Source: Anaerolineales bacterium (GTDB lineage Bacteria; Chloroflexota; Anaerolineae; Anaerolineales; DRKV01). From it: a DNA stretch of 40,928 nt. A program made the position numbers and the translations under genes. Shown one piece after another: positions 1 to 8,661 of this stretch. The DNA lies in NCBI GenBank assembly GCA_024763355.1, contig JANTFR010000003.1, positions 1-40,928 of the forward strand, read 5' to 3'. Below the pieces are notes generated by a model. That model searched no databases. It was not told the DNA's origin and saw nothing but the letters and a program-made list of their open reading frames with translations. The stretch's first letter is position 1. Every line of letters begins with the position of its first letter.

Positions 1-644
1 GGCCCGTGAGAGAGATGCCGCATGTCCTCCCGAAAGACCTGCCACTCGGAAGTCTCCTCCGCAGCGGACTCCCTTTGGGCGGCTTGCTGTGCCCCTAGAA
101 TTCCCCACCCCCGGATGTGCAGCCCGGCCTGCCGCAGCAAACCAGGCAATTTGCGTCCCATCCGGATGTCGGCTCCCTGTGCCCGCAGGGAACGCGCCTG
201 CCAGTCGGCGGCCTCCGCCAGGGCGGGAGGGTAGTCAATCCGCCCGCCGTAATCCGGCTCGGCCAGAGCCAGGACGCACCCGCCGGGACGGGTGACGCGG
301 CGCATCTCGCGCAGGGCATCCAGGGGGTCGGGCAGCCACAGCAGGAGGAAGTGGCAGAAGACGATGTCGAAAGCGCCGGAGGGGTAGGGCAGGCGGAGGG
401 CATCCCCCTGGACGCAGGCTGCTTGCGGGGCGTTGCGCGCAGCCAATCGGAGGGCGGGGCGGGCGGCATCCACCCCAAAGAGGCGTAACCCGTCGGTTGG
501 CGGGGTATCCGCCAGAACCGCGCCCGTTCCGCAGCCGACCTCCAAAACGCGGCTGCCCGGCGGAGGGCTGCATTCCTTTAGCAGGTGGAAACGTATCTCC
601 CGCGTCCAGGCGGCCTGTTCCGTGTAGCGGGCGTGCCAGTCCAT
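1..644 (-). CDS. class I SAM-dependent methyltransferase (3' end runs off window start)
   Basis: Reverse-strand translation beginning MDWHARYTEQAAWTREIRFHLLKE... contains VLEVGCGTGAVLAD (SAM motif I), FDIVFCHFLLLWLPDPLDALREMRRVTRPGG; ATG overlaps stop of the upstream ORF. Confidence 0.85.
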   Translation of the reverse strand, partial: MDWHARYTEQAAWTREIRFHLLKECSPPPGSRVLEVGCGTGAVLADTPPTDGLRLFGVDAARPALRLAARNAPQAACVQGDALRLPYPSGAFDIVFCHFLLLWLPDPLDALREMRRVTRPGGCVLALAEPDYGGRIDYPPALAEAADWQARSLRAQGADIRMGRKLPGLLRQAGLHIRGWGILGAQQAAQRESAAEETSEWQVFREDMRHLSHG

Positions 645-1192
645 CAGCGTCCGGAGAGAAGTTCGGCCAGGGAGGGAGTGTCGGCATGTTCGCGGCGCTC
701 GGCGCGCAGTCTGCGGGCCTCCTCCAGCCGCTGCTCGCGCAGGCGGTAGATGCCGCTGACCAGGGCTACCAGCAGCCCGCCCAGAATAACCAGTTCTAGC
801 ATCAACATCAGGAAATGGGCGTCGCGCTGGGTGCCGATGTAACGCGTCCCCTCGGCGGTGATGATGAGCACCCGGCGCACGACCGAGATGAGGCCGACAA
901 TCAGGAAGGGTTCGCTGAACAGGCGGCGCTGGGTGAGGGAAATTTTGACCATCTGCAAAATTTCGGCCAGCATGGAGACCAGCAGAAGGCGGTCGAGCAC
1001 TTCCAGGGCATCCAGCGGGGTCATTCCCTGTATCCAGGGGATGAGAAAGTCCGTCCACACTTCCAGCAGGGCGCCGATGGCGGTCAGCAGGAGAGTCAGC
1101 CCCAGGATGGTGTAAACCAGCAAGTCGGCGTTGTTCCAGATGGTAAGCAGCCGCTGCTGGTAGGAAGGCGGGGTGGGTTCGGAAGGGTTCAT
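644..1192 (-). CDS. PsiE-like (phosphate-starvation-inducible E family) membrane protein
   Basis: MNPSEPTPPSYQQRLLTIWNNADLLVYTILGLTLLLTAIGALLEVW...; several TM helices and a conserved RxxFSEPFLIVGLISVVRR segment; start trimmed from the long ORF. Confidence 0.7.
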   Translation of the reverse strand: MNPSEPTPPSYQQRLLTIWNNADLLVYTILGLTLLLTAIGALLEVWTDFLIPWIQGMTPLDALEVLDRLLLVSMLAEILQMVKISLTQRRLFSEPFLIVGLISVVRRVLIITAEGTRYIGTQRDAHFLMLMLELVILGGLLVALVSGIYRLREQRLEEARRLRAERREHADTPSLAELLSGR

Positions 1193-2364
1193 GGGGTGGG
1201 GGAGGAGGCGGGGACGAGGCGCTGCCGGATGGTTTCCCAATCTTCGCGCAGGAAGTTCCCCAGGACGCGGTTGACGCCTTGCGCGGGGAGCACGTCGCCG
1301 TCCGGCTCCAGATATAGGCAGGCGCAGGCCGGGGCGGAGGCCGCATCTCCCGCGGCGCGTTCCTCCAGCGTGACGGGATTGGCCTCGCCGTAGGGCACGG
1401 GCAGCCCCCATTTGAGTTCCAGCCCCAGGTCGGCGCTCAGGTCTTGCAAGGGGGCGAGCGCGGGATAGAGAGCGGGGTCGGCGGCGCTCAGGGAGAGGGC
1501 ATTGGCGCCAAGTTCGGCCAGGCGGCGCAGGGTCGCCTCGGCTTGCGGAGTGTTCTCCGGCGTGAGGGTCAGGTGCACGGTGGTAAAGATGTCTTCAGGC
1601 AGGATGGCTTCCAGCGCCTCCCAGGATGCGGGGTCGGCGGGGCGCAGGAGGAAGAGGAGGTGGTCGAGGCCGGTTTGCAGGAGAGCGCGGCGGTAGGCCG
1701 GGTCGCGCAGGCGCAGGCCGAGGCTGCACAGCCCGGTGACCTGTCCGTTGGCCTCGCCGCGAGCGATGAGGGCGGGCAAGTCCTCCCGCAGGGTGGGTTC
1801 GCCGCCGGTGAAGACGACGTGGGGGATGCCGGCCTGCCAACTTTTGTCGAGAATGGTCTCCCACTCCCCGGTGGAGAGTTCGCGGTCTACGCGTTTGGCG
1901 GGGGCGTATTCCGCGGGAATCCCCTCCGGCAGGCGGTAGGTGAGGGCGCAGTCCAGGCGCAGAGGGGCGCTCAGGCTGGCGAGCGTTTCCGCTTCGGCGC
2001 TTTCCAGATAGAGGTCGGGGGCCAGGTCGGGCGTTTCCAGCAGGGTGCGAATGCGCTCCTGGAACTGCGTGTAGTCATCAAGCGCCTGCTGCCGGGAGAT
2101 GTGGTAGCGGCGGGTCATATCGGCGGCGGTCTCTTCGGCGTGGTGCCCCTGGACGAAGTGGTAAGCGTACTCGGCGGCGGTGGGGTTGAGGTACAGCACG
2201 GTGGCGGCGTCCAGGATGAGCAGGCCGCTCCCGTCGGCCTCCAGGCGCAGGTGAAGACGGTAGGGGCGGCCATCCTGCGTCTCGGCGGCGGTGGTGTACA
2301 CCCCTGGGGCGGGGGGCGGCGGGGGGGCGAGCAGGCGGGCAATCGCTTCTCGGATGCTGGTCAT
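1189..2364 (-). CDS. PqqD-domain / radical-SAM-like protein lacking the CxxxCxxC cluster
   Basis: N-term PqqD-like (VLYLNPTAAEYAYHFVQG), FTGGEPTLREDLPALIARGE (radical-SAM GGE motif), but LDCALTYRLPEGIPAEYAPAKR where CxxxCxxC is expected. Confidence 0.8.
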   Translation of the reverse strand: MTSIREAIARLLAPPPPPAPGVYTTAAETQDGRPYRLHLRLEADGSGLLILDAATVLYLNPTAAEYAYHFVQGHHAEETAADMTRRYHISRQQALDDYTQFQERIRTLLETPDLAPDLYLESAEAETLASLSAPLRLDCALTYRLPEGIPAEYAPAKRVDRELSTGEWETILDKSWQAGIPHVVFTGGEPTLREDLPALIARGEANGQVTGLCSLGLRLRDPAYRRALLQTGLDHLLFLLRPADPASWEALEAILPEDIFTTVHLTLTPENTPQAEATLRRLAELGANALSLSAADPALYPALAPLQDLSADLGLELKWGLPVPYGEANPVTLEERAAGDAASAPACACLYLEPDGDVLPAQGVNRVLGNFLREDWETIRQRLVPASSPTP

Positions 2365-2429
2365 ATCGGTCTTCTCCGGTGGATGTTTTTGAAATTATAC
2401 CTGAATGCGGGAAATTTAACGCAAAAAGC

Positions 2430-2453
2430 CGCAGGTCGGGGAGACCGCGGCTT
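2430..2453 (-). terminator. intrinsic terminator after tRNA-Glu
   Basis: minus strand GCCGC-GGTC...GACC-GCGGC followed by TTTTT. Confidence 0.6.
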
Positions 2454-2455
2454 GG

Positions 2456-2531
2456 TGGTGCCCCCAACGAGGTTCGAACTCGTGTTTCGGCCTTGAGAGG
2501 GCCGCGTCCTGGGCCACTAGACGATGGGGGC
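2456..2531 (-). tRNA. tRNA-Glu(CTC), CCA apparently encoded
   Basis: GCCCCCATCGTCTAGTGGCCCAGGACGCGGCCCTCTCAAGGCCGAAACACGAGTTCGAACCTCGTTGGGGGCACCA; cloverleaf with CTC anticodon. Confidence 0.95.
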
Positions 2532-2596
2532 GGAGCGGGCAGGATTTTACCACAAGGGGGCGGCGCAGTCAACGGAAATTTTGGCCGAAAAAACGA

Positions 2597-2627
2597 GGTG
2601 ACAGTCACTTCGCAAGTGACTGTCACC
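2597..2627. repeat. perfect palindrome GGTGACAGTCACTT-CGC-AAGTGACTGTCACC
   Basis: 14-bp perfect arms, 3-nt loop, intergenic. Confidence 0.95.
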
Positions 2628-2654
2628 TGACGCCCTGCCCCAACCAATGCTATA

Positions 2655-3005
2655 ATGCCTTCCATGAAAACCCCAGACGGAAGAGAATGCAAATACTTCT
2701 ACGGAGACTACTACCGCGGGCGGGAACACGAGGAATGCCGCCTTCTGAAAGCCCACGACATCCCCTGGACGCCCGACCTGTGCGCTGCCTGTCCCGTCCC
2801 CGACATCCTGCGCGCCAACGCCTGCACCTACATGGAACTGCGCCCCGTATTGCAGCGCAGTCTCCTGCCCCCCTGGAAGCGGCAGGTGCGCGTCACGGCA
2901 TTTTGCCGCAAGACCAGCCGCCCGGTAGCCGAGCCGGAGGTCGGCTGCGGAGAATGCCATACCCTCCCCGAAGCCTTTCTCCACATCGGAGACGACCATC
3001 CATGA
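2655..3005 (+). CDS. conserved small Cys-rich hypothetical protein
   Basis: MPSMKTPDGRECKYFYGDYYRGREHEECRLL...DLCAACPVPDILRANACTYMEL...CGECHTLP; eight or more Cys, probable metal binding; stop overlaps next start. Confidence 0.6.
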   Translation: MPSMKTPDGRECKYFYGDYYRGREHEECRLLKAHDIPWTPDLCAACPVPDILRANACTYMELRPVLQRSLLPPWKRQVRVTAFCRKTSRPVAEPEVGCGECHTLPEAFLHIGDDHP

Positions 3006-4222
3006 CCTTTACCCTGCTCCTCGACCTCGACGACACTCTCCTCGACAACGACATGGATGCCTTCGTCCCGGCGTACCTTCAGGCGCTCTCCGGGCACATG
3101 GCGCGGCACAGCCCTCCGCAGCGCTTTGCCCAGACCCTCATGGCGGCCACCGAGGCGATGATGGCAAACCGCCGTCCCGACCGCACCCTCGAAGAGACCT
3201 TCGCCGAGGCCTTCTATCCCGCCCTGGGCCTCTCTCCCGAAGCCCTCCGCCCGGACATCGAAACCTTTTACCGGGAAGTCTTTCCCGCCCTGCGGCAGGT
3301 GACACGTCCCCGCCCGGCTGCTCCCGCCCTGGTGGAGGCCGCCCTGGAGCGCGGATGGCGTCTCGCGATTGCTACCAATCCCCTTTTCCCCCGCACGGCT
3401 GTGGAGCAGCGTCTTGCCTGGGCCGGTCTCCCGGTGGAAGAATACCCCTACGCCCTGGTGACCTCTTTCGAGACCTTTCACTTCACCAAATCCACCCCCG
3501 CCTACTACGCCGAAGTGCTGGGAAGATTGGGATGGCCGCAAGGCCCCCTCCTGATGGCGGGGAATGACCTTGATTTGGATGTGCGACCCGCCCAAAAAGC
3601 GGGATTGCCCGTATTTTGGGTGACCGCCTTCCCCGAAGGCGGTACGAACCCCCTTTTGGTGGATGGCCGCGGCCCCCTCGATTCCCTGCTTTCCTGGCTG
3701 GGTGCCCGTCCCCCTGCTTCTCTCGCGGGGCGTTTTGAAACCCTGGATGCCGCCCTCGCCGCCCTGCGCGTTACCCCCGCCGTGCTGGATACCTGGACAC
3801 GCCGCCTTTCCCCCGAGGTCTGGAGCGTCTCTCCCGCTGAAGGCTGGAGCCTTGTCGAAACCATCTGCCACCTGCGCGACGCCGATTTGGAAGTCAACCT
3901 GCCGCGCCTGCAAACCACCCTGCGGGAGGACAACCCCTTCCTGCCCGCCGTGGACGCGGATTCCTGGGTGGAGGCGCGCAAGTACCGCTGCGAAAACGGC
4001 CCCGATGCAGCGCGCCGCTTTATCGAAGTTCGCATGGGCTTGCTGGCTTTGCTGGATGCGCTTTCCCCGCAAGATTTTCGACGTCCCGTGCGGCACGGCA
4101 TTTTTGGCCCCACCACCTTGGGGGAACTGGTAATTTTCATGGCCGGGCACGACCGGATGCACCTGCGGTCGCTCCACGCGCTCATCTCACCGCGGATTGC
4201 AGCGCGCCAGGGCGCATCCTGA
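3002..4222 (+). CDS. HAD-family hydrolase fused to DinB-like C-terminal domain
   Basis: N-term LLLDLDDTLLDND HAD motif I, MAGNDLDLDVRPAQKAGLP late HAD motif; C-term WSLVETICHLRDADLEVNLPRLQ...LGELVIFMAGHDRMHLRSLH DinB-like His positions. Confidence 0.8.
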   Translation: MTFTLLLDLDDTLLDNDMDAFVPAYLQALSGHMARHSPPQRFAQTLMAATEAMMANRRPDRTLEETFAEAFYPALGLSPEALRPDIETFYREVFPALRQVTRPRPAAPALVEAALERGWRLAIATNPLFPRTAVEQRLAWAGLPVEEYPYALVTSFETFHFTKSTPAYYAEVLGRLGWPQGPLLMAGNDLDLDVRPAQKAGLPVFWVTAFPEGGTNPLLVDGRGPLDSLLSWLGARPPASLAGRFETLDAALAALRVTPAVLDTWTRRLSPEVWSVSPAEGWSLVETICHLRDADLEVNLPRLQTTLREDNPFLPAVDADSWVEARKYRCENGPDAARRFIEVRMGLLALLDALSPQDFRRPVRHGIFGPTTLGELVIFMAGHDRMHLRSLHALISPRIAARQGAS

Positions 4223-4298
4223 GCGGGGGAAAAGTGTTGTACTCCCCGCAGACCGCCCTTGTTTCCCCGGAAAAGCATCTTCGCAAGGAGATTTTTGG

Positions 4299-5414
4299 AT
4301 GACCAGATACGCACACATTACCGGCTGGGGGGCCGCCGTGCCGGAAAAAATCCTGACCAATGACGACCTGGCCCAAATCGTGGAGACCAGCGACGAGTGG
4401 ATTCGTTCCCGCACCGGCATTCGCGAACGGCGCATCGCTGCTCCTGAGGAGAGCACCGCTACCCTGGCGAGCGAGGCGGCCTTGAAGGCGCTGGAAGTAG
4501 CCAGCATCTCTCCCTCCCAGGTGGATTTGATAATCGTGGCGAGTTCTTCGCCGGAATATCTTTTCCCCGCCACCGCCTGTCTGGTGCAAGACCACATCGG
4601 GGCAGACAAAGCCGGCGCTTTCGACCTTTCCGCCGCCTGCACCGGCTTCATCTACGCCCTGAACATGGCCGCCTCCCAGATTCGCACCGGGGCGATTGAC
4701 ACTGCCGTGGTCATCGGGGCTGAGACTCTCTCCCGCCTGGTGAACTGGGAAGACCGCAACACCTGCATCCTCTTCGGGGATGGGGCGGGGGCCTTCGTCT
4801 TGCAGGCCTGCGAGGAGCCTGGCGGGGTGATGAGCGCCGTGATGCGTTCCGACGGCTCCGGGGCCAAATTGCTCATGTTGCCCGCCGGCGGGAGCCGCTA
4901 TCCCGCTACGACGGAGACGGTCCGCAAGGGGATGCACTACATCCAGATGAGCGGGCGGGAGGTCTTCCGCTTTGCGACCCGCGTCATGGCGCAGGCCACC
5001 CGCGAGGTCGTCGAGAAGGCCGGGCTGACCCTGGAAGATGTGAATCTGATTGTGCCGCACCAGGCCAATCAGCGGATTATCGATGCCGCTGCCCGCGGCC
5101 TGAAACTGCCCGCCGACCGCTTTATGGTCAACCTGGAGCGTTACGGGAACACCTCTACGGCCTCCATCCCCATCGCCGCCGTGGAAGCGGTCGAGAAGGG
5201 CCGCCTGCGCCCCGGCGACCACGTGGTATTCGTCGGCTTTGGGGGGGGATTGACGTGGGGCGCGTTGCTGGCGCAATGGAGCGGCCCCCTGGCCGAGCGG
5301 CCTGCCCGCCGCGTGCCGGAGATACCGCGTCTCCATCGGGCGCGTGGCCTGATGCGCCGGGCGCGCCGCTTTGTGGAAGGCCTCATCTGGGGGCGTTATC
5401 CTGACGAGAAGTGA
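4299..5414 (+). CDS. fabH: 3-oxoacyl-ACP synthase III
   Basis: TSDEWIRSRTGIRERR, DLSAACTGFIYAL (active Cys), VPHQANQRIIDAAA, GNTSTASIP; AAGGAG upstream of ATG. Confidence 0.95.
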   Translation: MTRYAHITGWGAAVPEKILTNDDLAQIVETSDEWIRSRTGIRERRIAAPEESTATLASEAALKALEVASISPSQVDLIIVASSSPEYLFPATACLVQDHIGADKAGAFDLSAACTGFIYALNMAASQIRTGAIDTAVVIGAETLSRLVNWEDRNTCILFGDGAGAFVLQACEEPGGVMSAVMRSDGSGAKLLMLPAGGSRYPATTETVRKGMHYIQMSGREVFRFATRVMAQATREVVEKAGLTLEDVNLIVPHQANQRIIDAAARGLKLPADRFMVNLERYGNTSTASIPIAAVEAVEKGRLRPGDHVVFVGFGGGLTWGALLAQWSGPLAERPARRVPEIPRLHRARGLMRRARRFVEGLIWGRYPDEK

Positions 5415-5444
5415 TGAGCGCTCCTGAGGTGGGGTAAGACTTCG

Positions 5445-5486
5445 CCGGGAGTTTTGGGAAATCTGTCTGTTCCCGAAACTCCCCGG
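5445..5486. repeat. imperfect inverted repeat downstream of fabH
   Basis: CCGGGAGTTTTGGGAA...TTCCCGAAACTCCCCGG. Confidence 0.7.
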
Positions 5487-5666
5487 AATAGATGCGTTTT
5501 ACGAACGCCAAGAGGGGGAAAGGTTGGCTATCAGTCGCCGCGTTTCTAACAAAATTGTCCGTCTCGGTACTTGAATATGGTGCGATTTGTGAGTAGAATA
5601 AAGTTGCGTTGTCTGTGGTAACGCCTTGACGGGATGAATGGCTGGTCAATTTAAGGAGGCGGTGTG

Positions 5667-7454
5667 ATGAAAGCAGGTATTTTGCGATTTGTGTTTGTGT
5701 TGTTTCTGGCGGGAGGCATTCTGTGGGGAGGCTATTTTGTCCTCTCCGCACATGCCGCCACGTACGGGGATGTGGTCATCAGTGAAATCATGTACGACCC
5801 GATTGGCGCAGAGCCGGATACTGAGTGGGTGGAACTCTACAACCCCGGCAGCGCTTCCGTGGACGTGGGCGGCTGGGTGTTGAGTGATACGGAGGGGACT
5901 TGCACCATTCCCTCCGGGACGAGCATCGCGGCGGGGGGCTTTTTGGTGGTTTCTCAGGCGGCGTTGAGCGATACCGATTTCATCACTATCACTAAAGTCG
6001 TCTGCACGCCCAGCGGGACGTTTGAACTGGGAGACGGCACCGGCTTCGGCACCGCTGCGGACGAATTGGCCTTGTTCAACGCCTCGGGCGAGCGCGTTTT
6101 CGGCAGTTTGGCGCTGCCTTATCCCGATATGGATGCCGGTTCTAATCAGGGCAATTCCATTGGGCTGGTTTACCCCCTGGCTGGCTGGAGCAGCGATACC
6201 GCCGACTGGGCTGTGGAAACCACAGTTGTATCCAGTACCAACTATGCTCACCACACCGCAGGCGCGCCTAACGACGGCTGGAGCGGCTACATGACCACAA
6301 ACCACACCATCACTGCCGACGGCACGGTCAACGTGGGAACCGAGTGGCAGGCCAACGGCGAGCAACTCGGCAGCGCCGATTCGGTGGATTTCTACGTTAC
6401 CTGGGACGCAGACTACATCTACGTGGGCATGGTGGGTGGGAATACAGGCTCCGACAAGTACAACGTGTTGATTGACACCGACCCCCTGGACGAGGGCGCG
6501 GACAACAGCGGAAATACCACCCCGAATTATTGCGGGGCGACCTTCGCGGAGGACGGCAAGCCCGATTATGCCATCCAACTGTACCCCGGAAACATGGCGC
6601 GTGCCCAGGCCACCGGGTCCTCCTGGATTAACTGGACGCCTAGCGACAGTGGCGGGAACATGGGAACCAATCAGGTGGAGTTTTACATTCAGAAAAGCGA
6701 CCTGGGACTGACCAGCAGCGACCCGGTGGGCTTTTACCTGTATGCCTGCAACAGCGGCGACCGCGTCTGGGCTGCCTGGCCGCCGGAAAACGAGGTAGAT
6801 ACCACCAACGTGGTCACCCAAACCACCCGTGTGGTCTTCGAGAATACCCTGGCTAACCGTTCTCCGCGCTACGAAGGTTCCATGCGCGGTGCACAGACGG
6901 TTGCCGCCGACACCACAGGTGAAAAATTGTTCTTTGACGATGCCAGCGGCGCTGTGGATTACTACGCCCGCTTGTATGTGACCACTGCCGGCGGGGGTTC
7001 CTGCACCGTGAAAGTTACTACTCGAGGCAATGCGTTGGCAACTCGGCTGGATGGCGGTTTGCGGCGTTTGTACACCATTACTCCCCAAAATTGTACTGGC
7101 TTGGCAGCAAGGATTAACCTTAAATTCAACGATGGTGCAATGAACGGCGCGCCGGATGAGTACCGGGGTGCACATCCAGATACTACCCAGTTGTACCGCT
7201 GGGACGGAACGGCTTGGACGGTAATTACATCAACTTATGATATAAACAACAAGGTCATATACACTAACGACGCGCAAAGTTCTTTCTCCCCTTGGACGGC
7301 GGGCGACCCCACTAATGCCAGCGCCCCTACCGCCATCACGCTGCAAACCTTCCGGGCTGAGGGCGGGCTTCCCCTTGCCCTTTCCCTGGGGCTGCTCTTC
7401 GGGCTGGCGGTGATTCTGGTGGGACTGCGCCTGTACCGGCGGCGCACCGTTTGA
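5667..7454 (+). CDS. secreted lamin-tail-domain protein with C-terminal membrane anchor
   Basis: signal peptide; DVVISEIMYDPIGAEPDTEWVELYNPGSASVDVGGWVLSDTEG (LTD); C-term TM GLPLALSLGLLFGLAVILVGLRLYRRR; AAGGAGG RBS. Confidence 0.8.
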   Translation: MKAGILRFVFVLFLAGGILWGGYFVLSAHAATYGDVVISEIMYDPIGAEPDTEWVELYNPGSASVDVGGWVLSDTEGTCTIPSGTSIAAGGFLVVSQAALSDTDFITITKVVCTPSGTFELGDGTGFGTAADELALFNASGERVFGSLALPYPDMDAGSNQGNSIGLVYPLAGWSSDTADWAVETTVVSSTNYAHHTAGAPNDGWSGYMTTNHTITADGTVNVGTEWQANGEQLGSADSVDFYVTWDADYIYVGMVGGNTGSDKYNVLIDTDPLDEGADNSGNTTPNYCGATFAEDGKPDYAIQLYPGNMARAQATGSSWINWTPSDSGGNMGTNQVEFYIQKSDLGLTSSDPVGFYLYACNSGDRVWAAWPPENEVDTTNVVTQTTRVVFENTLANRSPRYEGSMRGAQTVAADTTGEKLFFDDASGAVDYYARLYVTTAGGGSCTVKVTTRGNALATRLDGGLRRLYTITPQNCTGLAARINLKFNDGAMNGAPDEYRGAHPDTTQLYRWDGTAWTVITSTYDINNKVIYTNDAQSSFSPWTAGDPTNASAPTAITLQTFRAEGGLPLALSLGLLFGLAVILVGLRLYRRRTV

Positions 7455-7477
7455 GTTGCCTGTTCCCCCGTGTTATG

Positions 7478-7507
7478 CAGGCGGCGGCCTCTTCTGGCCG
7501 CCGCCTG
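7478..7507. terminator. hairpin between convergent genes
   Basis: CAGGCGGCGGCC-TCTTCT-GGCCGCCGCCTG, 12-bp perfect arms; no strong T-run. Confidence 0.5.
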
Positions 7508-7512
7508 TCGCG

Positions 7513-8661
7513 TTACGGGATGCTGTTTAGCGCCTGGCGCATTACTGCCAGCACGGCCTCCCGCACGGGAAGGAGCACCTGCGCCCCGCTGGTCGGCACG
7601 GTGTAAGGAATGACCTGCTGCGGCCCGATGTAATACGATTGGATGTTTCCGCTCTGCCCCACCGCCTTTGCCAGCGGGAGCAAGGGCTGGATGTCGGCCA
7701 GGGTCAGGTCGGTGAACACATTTTGCTGATACATGGCAAACAGTTCCGGGGCGCGCTGGATGGCATTCAAACTCAGCAAGCGGTAGAACACGGCCTCCAG
7801 CACCTCCTGCTGGCGGCGGGTGCGGTCGAAATCGCTGGTCGTGTAGCGCGAGCGCACGTACCACAGGGCGGTTTCTCCGTCCATGTGCACCACCCCGGCA
7901 GGGACGCTGTACATGCCGTACCCGTCTCGGTGGTCACTGAGCGGAACAGCCACCTGCACGTCAATCCCGCCCAAACTGTCCACCACGTTCTGGAAGGTGA
8001 ACAGGTTGATGCGCACGTAATGGTCGGGACGCACGCCGAAGTTGTACTCAAAGGTCTGCGCCAGGGCATCGAAGCCCCCCCAGGCCATCGCCGTATTGAT
8101 GCGCTGCACCGTCCAGCCGGGGATGTACACGTAGAGGTCGCGGGGGAAGGAGGTGAGATGCACGCTCTGGCGGGCGGGGTCAATCGTCAACAGGATGATG
8201 GTGTCGGTGCGAAAGCCCCCTTCGTACGGGCGTTGGTCGGAACCGAGCAAAACGATGTTGATTTGCCCCTCCGGTTGGGGCAACAAGCCCGCTGGCGGGG
8301 AAATTTCCACGGCGGGCCAGACGATGGGGCCGGGGTAGTCTCCCCAGGCCTTCCCGCTGCCGGGGGAGAGAGTCACCTCAGGGGTGGGTGTGGGCAGTGC
8401 GGTGGGGAGCAGGGTAGCCGTCAGCGCCTGGGGGCGGAAGGGGGTCGCCGTGGCGGTGGCATCCGGCGGAACGGTGACCAGCGGGCCGTGAGCGGCCACC
8501 ACGCGGGCTGCCGGCGCCTTGCCTGCCAGCGGGACGAACAGGAGCGGCAGATTGCAGGCCAGCATTGTCAGGAGCACTGCCCCTGTCAGCCAGGCCAACC
8601 CGCTTTTCAGGGCGTAGGTGTCGGCAGGAGGACGAGCGTTGGGCTGGGGGTGGGTGTCCAT
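7513..8661 (-). CDS. LytR-CpsA-Psr (LCP) family cell-envelope protein
   Basis: INIVLLGSDQRPYEGGFRTDTIILLTIDPARQSVHLTSFPRDLYVYIPG, GGIDVQVAVPL, ALWYVRSRYTTSDFDRTRRQQEVLEA. Confidence 0.92.
   Translation of the reverse strand: MDTHPQPNARPPADTYALKSGLAWLTGAVLLTMLACNLPLLFVPLAGKAPAARVVAAHGPLVTVPPDATATATPFRPQALTATLLPTALPTPTPEVTLSPGSGKAWGDYPGPIVWPAVEISPPAGLLPQPEGQINIVLLGSDQRPYEGGFRTDTIILLTIDPARQSVHLTSFPRDLYVYIPGWTVQRINTAMAWGGFDALAQTFEYNFGVRPDHYVRINLFTFQNVVDSLGGIDVQVAVPLSDHRDGYGMYSVPAGVVHMDGETALWYVRSRYTTSDFDRTRRQQEVLEAVFYRLLSLNAIQRAPELFAMYQQNVFTDLTLADIQPLLPLAKAVGQSGNIQSYYIGPQQVIPYTVPTSGAQVLLPVREAVLAVMRQALNSIP

Noticed and set aside
1444-2496. Long plus-strand ORF antisense to the radical-SAM-like gene
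   Set aside because: Gly/Gln-rich shadow ORF from high GC; the opposite strand has clear family motifs
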